Under the pieces are notes generated by a model. It worked only from the letters and a program-made list of their open reading frames with translations, made no database searches and was not told the DNA's origin. The position numbers were made by a program, and so were the translations under genes. A DNA stretch of 64,000 bases from Propionibacteriaceae bacterium AM104-82 (GTDB lineage: Bacteria; Actinomycetota; Actinomycetes; Propionibacteriales; Propionibacteriaceae): assembly GCA_027658995.1 (NCBI GenBank), contig JAQDQK010000014.1:1-64000 (forward strand), in the 5' to 3' direction. Shown one piece after another: positions 58,360 through 64,000 of the stretch (position 1 is the first letter of the stretch; the number at the start of each line of letters is the position of its first letter).

Positions 58360-61230
58360 TCAGTTGGCTCCCGCGGGGCGGCCGTGGCACATCTTGTACT
58401 TCTTGCCGGAGCCGCAGGGGCACGGCTGGTTCCTGCCGACCTTCTCCGTCTTGGTCGCGCTGGGGCCGCCGGTCTTGGTGGCCTCGCCGCTCTCGTCGGG
58501 GGCCGAGTAGCTCAGCCGCTGCTCCGCCTTGCGCTCGAGGCCCTTCGCCAGCGGCGCGGTGCTCGTCGTCTTGGCCGGCGTCTCGTCCTTCTTGGCGGGG
58601 GCCTCGGCCTCCTTCTCAGCGGCCTCCTCCTCGGCGGGCTCCTCGTCGGCGGGCGCCTCCGCGGCCTGCTGCGCGGAGCCGGTGAGCGTGCCGACGTCGA
58701 CGGCGTCCCCGGTCTCGGTGGTGACGAGGCCGACCTTCAGCTCTGGCTCGGCCGGGCGGGGCTTGACCTCGAGGTTGAACAGGAAGGCGATGACCTCCTC
58801 CATGAAGGCGTCCATCATGGCGTTGAACATGTCGCCGCCCTCGCGCTGGTACTCGACCAGCGGGTCGCGCTGCGCCATGGCGCGCAGCCCGATGCCCTCG
58901 CGGAGGTAGTCCATCTCGTAGAGGTGCTCACGCCACTTGCGGTCGAGAACGGTGAGCAGCACCTGGCGCTCCAGTTCGCGCATGGTGTCGGCGCCCAACT
59001 CCTCCTCGCGGGAGTCGTAGGCGGTGGCGGCGTCCTCCTGGACGAGCTCGACGAGTTCCTCCTGCTGCGGAAGCTCGTCCTCGATGTCCTCCAGCTTGAG
59101 GCTGATCGGGTAGAGCGTCTTCAGCTCGGTGAACATGGTCTCGAGGTCCCAGTCCTCAGGGATGCCCTGGGTGTGGGTGCGCACCACATCACCGACGACC
59201 CGGTGAGTCGCGGCGCGAAGCTGCACGGACACGTCGGCGCCGTCGAGCACCTGGCGGCGGTCGCCGTAGATGGTGTGGCGCTGACGGTTCATCACATCGT
59301 CGTACTTCAGGACGTTCTTGCGCATCTCGAAGTTCTGGCTCTCGACCTGCTTCTGCGCGCTCTCGATGGACTTCGACACCGACTTCATGTCGATGGGGAC
59401 ATCGTCGGGGACCTTCATCATCAGCAGCGCACGCTCCAGCAGTTCCGGGCGGAACAGGCGCATCAGGTCGTCACTGAGAGAAAGGTAGAAGCGGGACTCG
59501 CCCGGGTCGCCCTGACGGCCGGAACGGCCTCGGAGCTGGTTGTCGATGCGGCGCGATTCGTGGCGCTCGGAGCCGACCACGTACAGGCCGCCGGCCTCGA
59601 TGACCTCTTCGTGCTCGGTCTTGACCTGCTCCTCGAGGGCCTCGAGCGTTTCGGCCCAGGCCGCCTCGTACTCCTCCGGAGTCTCGGCAGGGTCGAGGCC
59701 CTGCTTGCGAAGCTGCAGGTCGGCGAGGAACTCGGGGTTGCCGCCGAGCATGATGTCGGTGCCTCGGCCTGCCATGTTGGTCGAAACGGTGACGGCGCCC
59801 TTGCGGCCTGCCTCCGCGACGATCGCGGCCTCAGACGCGTGGTGCTTGGCGTTGAGCACCTGGTGCGGCACGTTGGCCTTCTTGAGCATCCCGGAGAGCA
59901 GTTCGGACTTCGCGACGGAGGCGGTGCCGATCAGGATCGGCTGGCCCTTGGCGTGCCTCTCGACGACGTCGGCGACGATCGCGTCGTACTTGGCCTCCTG
60001 CGTGCGGTAGATCAGGTCGGCCTGGTCGGCGCGGATCATCGGCCGGTTCGTCGGGATCGGGATGACGCCCAGGCCGTAGATCTTCTGGAACTCGGACTCC
60101 TCGGTCTTGGCCGTGCCCGTCATGCCCGCGAGCTTGTCGTACATGCGGAAGTAGTTCTGCAGCGTGATGGTGGCGAGCGTCTGGTACTCGTCCTTGATCT
60201 GGACGCCTTCCTTGGCCTCCAGAGCCTGGTGCAGGCCCTCGTTGTAGCGGCGACCCGCGAGGGTGCGGCCGGTGTGCTCGTCGACGATCAGCACCTCGTC
60301 GCCCGCGATGACGTAGTCCTTGTCCCGCTTGAACAGTTCCTTCGCCTTGATGGAGTTGTTCAGGTAGGAGATCAGCGGCGTGTTCGCCGACTCGTACAGG
60401 TTCTCGATGCCGAGACGGTCCTCGACCTTCTCGATGCCGGGGGCGAGCACGGAGATGGTGCGCTTCTTCTCGTCGACCTCGTAGTCGCGGTCGCGGGTCA
60501 GGGTGCGGGCGAGCCGCGCGAAGACCGGGTACCACTCGTGGTTGTCCTCGGCGGGGCCGGAGATGATCAGCGGGGTCCTGGCCTCGTCCACCAGGATCGA
60601 GTCGACCTCATCGACGATGGCGTAGTGATGGCCGCGCTGGACCATGTCCTCCTTGCGGAGGGCCATGTTGTCGCGCAGGTAGTCGAAACCGAACTCGTTG
60701 TTGGTGCCGTAGATGATGTCGGCGTTGTAAACGACGCGGCGCTGCTCGGGGGTCATCTCGGCGAGGATCGCGCCGACCTCCAGCCCGAGGAAGTGGTGGA
60801 TGCGGCCCATCTGCTCGGACTGGTACTTGGCGAGGTAGTCGTTGGTGGTGACCACGTGTACGCCCTGGCCGGAGAGCGCGTTGAGGTAGGCGGGAAGGGT
60901 ACCGACGAGCGTCTTGCCCTCACCGGTCTTCATCTCGGCGATGTTGCCCCAGTGGAGGGCGGCGCCGCCCATCATCTGGACGTCGAAGTGGCGCTTGCCG
61001 AGCACCCGCACCGACGCCTCACGCACCGTCGCGAAGGCCTCCGGCATGATCCGGTCGAGGCTCTCGCCGTCCTCGATGCGCTTGCGGAAGTTGTCGGTCT
61101 CGGCGCGAAGTTCCGCGTCCGACATCGCCTGGAACTCCTCCTCGATGGAGTTGACCTGGTCGGCCACCTTCTGGAGCTTGCGGAGCTGCGCACCCGAGCC
61201 GATGCCGCTCAGAAAATCCATGAATCCCAC
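58360..61230 (-). CDS. secA: preprotein translocase ATPase SecA
   Basis: The ATP-driven motor that pushes secretory proteins through SecYEG. A 956-aa protein: Walker [50 protein letters not shown] and [15 protein letters not shown]. An acidic low-complexity linker (about 840-930) leads to a complete C-terminal SEC-C zinc finger ([14 protein letters not shown]) that binds SecB or ribosomes. GTG 61230 is preferred to ATG 61221 because AAGGA lies 7 nt before it. A TAGGAT -10 gives a leader of about 47 nt. Last gene before the convergent Rv3235-like gene. Confidence 0.97.
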   Translation of the reverse strand: MGFMDFLSGIGSGAQLRKLQKVADQVNSIEEEFQAMSDAELRAETDNFRKRIEDGESLDRIMPEAFATVREASVRVLGKRHFDVQMMGGAALHWGNIAEMKTGEGKTLVGTLPAYLNALSGQGVHVVTTNDYLAKYQSEQMGRIHHFLGLEVGAILAEMTPEQRRVVYNADIIYGTNNEFGFDYLRDNMALRKEDMVQRGHHYAIVDEVDSILVDEARTPLIISGPAEDNHEWYPVFARLARTLTRDRDYEVDEKKRTISVLAPGIEKVEDRLGIENLYESANTPLISYLNNSIKAKELFKRDKDYVIAGDEVLIVDEHTGRTLAGRRYNEGLHQALEAKEGVQIKDEYQTLATITLQNYFRMYDKLAGMTGTAKTEESEFQKIYGLGVIPIPTNRPMIRADQADLIYRTQEAKYDAIVADVVERHAKGQPILIGTASVAKSELLSGMLKKANVPHQVLNAKHHASEAAIVAEAGRKGAVTVSTNMAGRGTDIMLGGNPEFLADLQLRKQGLDPAETPEEYEAAWAETLEALEEQVKTEHEEVIEAGGLYVVGSERHESRRIDNQLRGRSGRQGDPGESRFYLSLSDDLMRLFRPELLERALLMMKVPDDVPIDMKSVSKSIESAQKQVESQNFEMRKNVLKYDDVMNRQRHTIYGDRRQVLDGADVSVQLRAATHRVVGDVVRTHTQGIPEDWDLETMFTELKTLYPISLKLEDIEDELPQQEELVELVQEDAATAYDSREEELGADTMRELERQVLLTVLDRKWREHLYEMDYLREGIGLRAMAQRDPLVEYQREGGDMFNAMMDAFMEEVIAFLFNLEVKPRPAEPELKVGLVTTETGDAVDVGTLTGSAQQAAEAPADEEPAEEEAAEKEAEAPAKKDETPAKTTSTAPLAKGLERKAEQRLSYSAPDESGEATKTGGPSATKTEKVGRNQPCPCGSGKKYKMCHGRPAGAN

Positions 61231-61283
61231 GAGGTTGTCCTTATCTCTACCCACGCCGCGGACGAGGCGGCATACCGCCAGCC

Positions 61284-61289
61284 ATCCTA
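61284..61289 (-). promoter_or_regulatory. -10 element of secA
   Basis: TAGGAT on the minus strand, 53 nt before the GTG. The short leader holds an 8-codon ORF (61247-61273), MPPRPRRG, and the hairpin GGCGG/CCGCC. Confidence 0.5.
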
Positions 61290-61319
61290 ACGCGCGGCAC
61301 CAAGGCACGCGAGACGCGG

Positions 61320-61354
61320 GACGCTCGCCCCGTCCAGAGGTCGGGGCGAGCGTC
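61320..61354 (-). terminator. terminator of hpf
   Basis: Perfect 12-bp stem GACGCTCGCCCC (61320-61331) / GGGGCGAGCGTC (61343-61354) with an 11-nt loop, 17 nt downstream of the hpf stop. No T-run. Confidence 0.8.
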
Positions 61355-61371
61355 GCTGATAGAGGCGGTCG

Positions 61372-61971
61372 TCAGGAGACGTTGAGGTGGATCACGCCGT
61401 AGTTGTAGGCCTTGCGGCGGTAGACCACCGACGGCCGACCGGTCTCGGCGTCCTGGTAGAGGAAGAAGTCGTGCCCGACCAGTTCCATCTCGTCGAGGGC
61501 CTGCGCCAGCGTGAGCGGCTCCGCCTCGAACTCCTTCTCGCGCACGACGAGCGGGCCGTCACCGGTGACCACGAGGCCCGCGACGGTGCGCGACTCGACC
61601 TCGTCCTCGTCGGCCTGCGTCTCCTCGGCGGGCAGGGCCTCGCTGATGCTCGCGGCACGCAGCCCACGGTGGGTCTTGCGTCGATCGGCCGCCTTGCGGA
61701 GCTGGGCCTTCAATCGGTCCAGTGCGAGCTCGAACGCGGCCATCTTGTCGCTGGCCTTCGCCTCGGCTCGGACGACGGGTCCGCGGCTGCGGAGCGTCAA
61801 CTGCACGGTGATGGCGTCTGCGGGGTCCTTCGTGGTATCCGATGCGCTGAACTCAACCTCGACGCGGATGACGCGGTCGCGAAGGCGCTCCACGCTGGTC
61901 ACCCGCTCGGTGACGAGTTCCTTGAGTTCGGGGCTGATCGTGATCCGACGACCGGTGACGACGATGTCCAT
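61372..61971 (-). CDS. hpf: long-form ribosome hibernation promoting factor
   Basis: A 199-aa long HPF that dimerises 70S ribosomes into inactive 100S particles when growth slows. N-terminal 30S-binding domain (about 1-105) with MDIVVTGRRITISPELKELV and RAEAKASDKMAAFELALDRL. A linker follows (about 105-140), and the C-terminal dimerisation domain (about 140-199) has REKEFEAEPLTLAQALDEMELVGHDFFLY and RKAYNYGVIHL. GGAGGAAG precedes the ATG. Upstream lies a terminator of comF, and the leader may include an extra hairpin. Confidence 0.95.
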   Translation of the reverse strand: MDIVVTGRRITISPELKELVTERVTSVERLRDRVIRVEVEFSASDTTKDPADAITVQLTLRSRGPVVRAEAKASDKMAAFELALDRLKAQLRKAADRRKTHRGLRAASISEALPAEETQADEDEVESRTVAGLVVTGDGPLVVREKEFEAEPLTLAQALDEMELVGHDFFLYQDAETGRPSVVYRRKAYNYGVIHLNVS

Positions 61972-62040
61972 GCTTCCTCCGTCTGTCATGGGGCTTGGGG
62001 GCCCGTTGTGCCGTTGGTGAGGTGCTCTCACCCACGGATG

Positions 62041-62084
62041 AAAAAGCGCCCCAGGATGTTCCATCTCTGGTTCTCCTGCGGCGC
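62041..62084 (-). terminator. intrinsic terminator between comF and hpf
   Basis: On the minus strand, an 11-position stem (GCGCC and CAGGA blocks, one central mismatch) with a 17-nt loop, followed by TTTTT (62041-62045). It lies 16 nt after the comF stop and 70 nt before the hpf ATG. It may also act as an attenuator if hpf shares the comF transcript. Confidence 0.8.
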
Positions 62085-62099
62085 CTCCATAGAGCAACG

Positions 62100-62786
62100 C
62101 TACCGGTAGCCCAAGTTGGCTGTCAGCCCTTTGTCCGGCATGGCGCCCGATTCGCTCACATAAGCCGTTGTCGCGATGCCCACGATGAGCACATCCACCT
62201 GCTGTAGGGCACGGCGTGCCTCCCGTAGCGACGCCCCGGTCGTGACGATGTCGTCGACGATCAGCACCGGCCGCGGTGTCGGCCGGGCGACCATGGCGTG
62301 GTCGAGGTTGCGCTGCCGGTCGCCGCGGCCGAGCCCTGCCTGGTCGGCCCCTCCCCCGCGCCTGCGCAGCAGCCGGGCCGCTCCGAGGCCCGTTCGGCGT
62401 GCCGCGAGCCGCGCAAGCCGCCATCCGTGGTCGAAGCCGCGGGCCCGAATGTTGGCGGGCAGCGAGGCGACGGGAACCAGCAGCGTGTCCGGCGGCGGCC
62501 GCCACGCCTCGACAGCCACCGCCAGCCGCTGAGCGAGTGCCCGCTCCAAGTGCAGGGCGCCGTCGTCCTTGTAGCGCGGCACGACGTGCTCGAGCACCGG
62601 CCGGTACGGGTTCGCCGCGATCACCTCCATCCCGCGCAGACCTGGCACCAGGACGGGCGGAGCGTCGAGCAGCCAACGGCAGGCACGGCAGATCCCCCAG
62701 CCGGGCGCTTCGCACCCTGGGCAGGTGGCGCCGAGCAGCAGGTCGGCGGCCGCGTCGATCACATCGCGTCTTGTCACAGAGGCCAT
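62100..62786 (-). CDS. comF: ComF family phosphoribosyltransferase-fold protein
   Basis: A 228-aa protein with an N-terminal zinc finger (CPGCEAPGWGICRACRW) and a phosphoribosyltransferase-fold domain (about 80-228) whose PRPP loop is VLIVDDIVTTGAS. In transformable bacteria ComF aids single-strand DNA uptake into the cytoplasm; in actinobacteria its role is uncertain. Start ATG 62786; GTG 62777 is an alternative. A TATCAC -10-like element ends 5 nt upstream. Conserved order lpqB-comF-hpf-secA. Confidence 0.9.
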   Translation of the reverse strand: MASVTRRDVIDAAADLLLGATCPGCEAPGWGICRACRWLLDAPPVLVPGLRGMEVIAANPYRPVLEHVVPRYKDDGALHLERALAQRLAVAVEAWRPPPDTLLVPVASLPANIRARGFDHGWRLARLAARRTGLGAARLLRRRGGGADQAGLGRGDRQRNLDHAMVARPTPRPVLIVDDIVTTGASLREARRALQQVDVLIVGIATTAYVSESGAMPDKGLTANLGYR

Positions 62787-62833
62787 GCACCGTGATACGC
62801 GGCGGGAGGCGTGTCGTGCCGTTGTCCCCAGGC

Positions 62834-64000
62834 TCAGCCGCCGTAGGCGACCGAACTGATGTTCTCGGCGAGCCGGTGCCAGCGGGTGCGCGCGTCGTAG
62901 CGCCACGCCGAGCCGGTGTCGGTGCGGATCGCGATGGGCCCTCCGCCCTGCCGCGCGAGCGCCGTGATGTCCACGGGAGAGCCCGACGGGCCGAGGTCCT
63001 CGATCCGGGACCCGTCGACGTGCGCCGTGAACACGGATGGCTGGGACCCCTTGGTGCCGATCAGCCCGAGCAGCGTCTCGTCGGACCAGGTGACGGCCTG
63101 CACGTCGCTGAGCCGCTGGTTCTGGTCCCCGATCAGCTCCAACTCGCGCCAGCCCACCACGCGCACCGGCGAGGCGCTGAGGACCGTGCCAAGGCCGAGG
63201 CTGCGTTCCTGTCCGTGCGACAGGATGATGGCCGCCCTCGCGCCCGTCGGGGAGACGGCGAAGCCCTCGATCCGCGAGCCGGGCACCTCGTCGAAGGCCA
63301 CCCGCTCCGGGTCGCGGCCGCGCTGCACGACGATCAGCCGGGTGGTGCCGTCGGTCTCGTCGCCGAGCAGCCACAGCGCCCCGAGCACGAACTGGGGGCG
63401 GCGCAGGTTCGAGAGGCCGGCGGTGGTGACGGGGCTGGTCTGCCCTGCCCTCGGGCCCATCGACAGGACGGTGCGGGTCTCGTCGATGAGGGCGAGGGTG
63501 CCTCCGTCGAGGGAGACTGCCAACTCCGAGTAGCGGGTCTCCTGCCGGATCAGCGCCTCGAAGGTCTCGCTGAGCCTGCCTGGGACGCCGTCGCGGATCG
63601 CGAACAGTTCCGGGGTCGGCACGGCGCGCGAGAGCACCTGGTATCCCTGCTGGGTGGCCAGTTCCAGCACGCCCTGCGCGTTGGAGTCGGGAAGCGTGAA
63701 CGGCAGCCCGTCGCGGGTCACGGCCAGACCGGTGACACGCGGGATCGACGTCAGCGACCACAGCAACTGCGCGCCGATCCTGCGCCGCGCGTCGTCGCCG
63801 AGGCTGGAGCTGAGGCCGGTGAGGTCGACCGTGACGACGCCCTGCGGGTCGATGCTCGCCTCGTTGTCGCCGAGCTTGACGGTGACGGGCACGGCGTTGC
63901 TGACGGCGCGCGCGATCGAGTCGGACGGGCCGTCAAGGAGCGAGTCGATGATGCTGGTGGGCGAGACCTTCGACTCCGGCAGGTGGATCGGGTCGGGCAC
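62834..64000 (-). CDS. lpqB: LpqB lipoprotein, 5' truncated by the window edge
   Basis: The C-terminal 388 aa of LpqB, a lipoprotein linked to the MtrAB two-component system. Seen here are the last part of the GerMN domain (about 15-125: VTVDLTGLSSSLGDDARRRIGAQLLWSL) and the beta-propeller LpqB domain (VSPTGARAAIIL, VQAVTWSDETLLGL). The signal peptide and the first part are missing beyond 64000. The GTG at the very edge is not the start. mtrB and mtrA are expected upstream. Confidence 0.92.
   Translation of the reverse strand: MPDPIHLPESKVSPTSIIDSLLDGPSDSIARAVSNAVPVTVKLGDNEASIDPQGVVTVDLTGLSSSLGDDARRRIGAQLLWSLTSIPRVTGLAVTRDGLPFTLPDSNAQGVLELATQQGYQVLSRAVPTPELFAIRDGVPGRLSETFEALIRQETRYSELAVSLDGGTLALIDETRTVLSMGPRAGQTSPVTTAGLSNLRRPQFVLGALWLLGDETDGTTRLIVVQRGRDPERVAFDEVPGSRIEGFAVSPTGARAAIILSHGQERSLGLGTVLSASPVRVVGWRELELIGDQNQRLSDVQAVTWSDETLLGLIGTKGSQPSVFTAHVDGSRIEDLGPSGSPVDITALARQGGGPIAIRTDTGSAWRYDARTRWHRLAENISSVAYGG

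Noticed and set aside
58384..61290. Long open frame antisense to secA (about 968 codons)
   Set aside because: Same artefact: a mirror of the secA codons with no domain, no ribosome-binding site, and low-complexity Leu/Val/Asp/Gly.
1..64000. CRISPR array, prophage, toxin-antitoxin or biosynthetic gene cluster
   Set aside because: No regularly spaced repeats, integrase, structural phage gene, known toxin-antitoxin pair or secondary-metabolite enzyme was seen on either strand.

Overview
This window is chromosomal DNA from a high-GC Gram-positive actinobacterium, most likely a member of the Propionibacteriaceae (Tessaracoccus/Arachnia-like). The evidence is the strong G/C bias in codons, the many actinobacteria-only families (DUF3000, DUF3093, DUF3107, DUF3710, DUF4193, DUF4235, DUF5997, DUF5998, DUF6912, DUF7455, SepH, LpqB, Rv3235-like), an AdnA/AdnB helicase-nuclease pair, a second type IIA topoisomerase beside gyrase-type genes, and many leaderless starts. 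The genus is inferred from gene content and was not tested by a search. No phage, plasmid, CRISPR array or complete insertion sequence was found.

Layout. 1-1.4 kb is the only clearly accessory stretch: a lone, lower-GC gene of unknown function between two 45-bp direct repeats. 1.4-2.1 kb holds a Gly-Cys-Val tRNA operon on the minus strand and a second valine tRNA on the plus strand. 2.2-8.6 kb is metabolic: a chelatase-like protein, MsrB, DUF3000 with RNase D, pyridoxal kinase and Dxs. 8.7-12.4 kb is a CUT2-type sugar ABC transporter, followed by a large inverted repeat and an MFS transporter, then aconitase with a palindromic operator. 16.8-25.2 kb follows the order of the Mycobacterium tuberculosis Rv2689c-Rv2699c region (as I recall it): an RNA methyltransferase, a KimA-like K+ importer, two TrkA proteins, an OB-fold protein, DUF3710, dut, DUF3093 and DUF4193, then sepH.

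25.4-41.9 kb holds a four-gene overlapping operon ending in thymidine kinase, an APP1-type phosphatase, both subunits of a topoisomerase IV, and between them a carbonic anhydrase and a complete L-lactate module (FCD regulator, lldP, lutABC) with two operators placed over its promoter. 41-50 kb is DNA repair and NAD metabolism: nudC, adnB, adnA, a stand-alone LigD-type polymerase and a PP2C phosphatase. 50-58 kb has a membrane protein, DUF3107, a DEAD-box helicase with a short leaderless leader ORF, trpS, a PHP phosphoesterase, a HTH-less LysR-type ligand domain with DUF5997, and a DUF6912-ku-small acidic protein operon. 58-64 kb is the conserved Rv3235-secA-hpf-comF-lpqB order, with lpqB cut by the window edge.

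The genes mostly form short convergent or divergent operons closed by GC-rich hairpins. A recurring start signal is a TANNNT -10 element placed 6-8 nt before the start codon (at least 14 cases), which implies leaderless mRNAs. The points most worth following are the leader ORF at the DEAD-box helicase, the repeat-flanked gene at the left edge, the aconitase palindrome, the double lactate operator, the Ku-coupled acidic protein, and the large inverted repeat at 12.5 kb.
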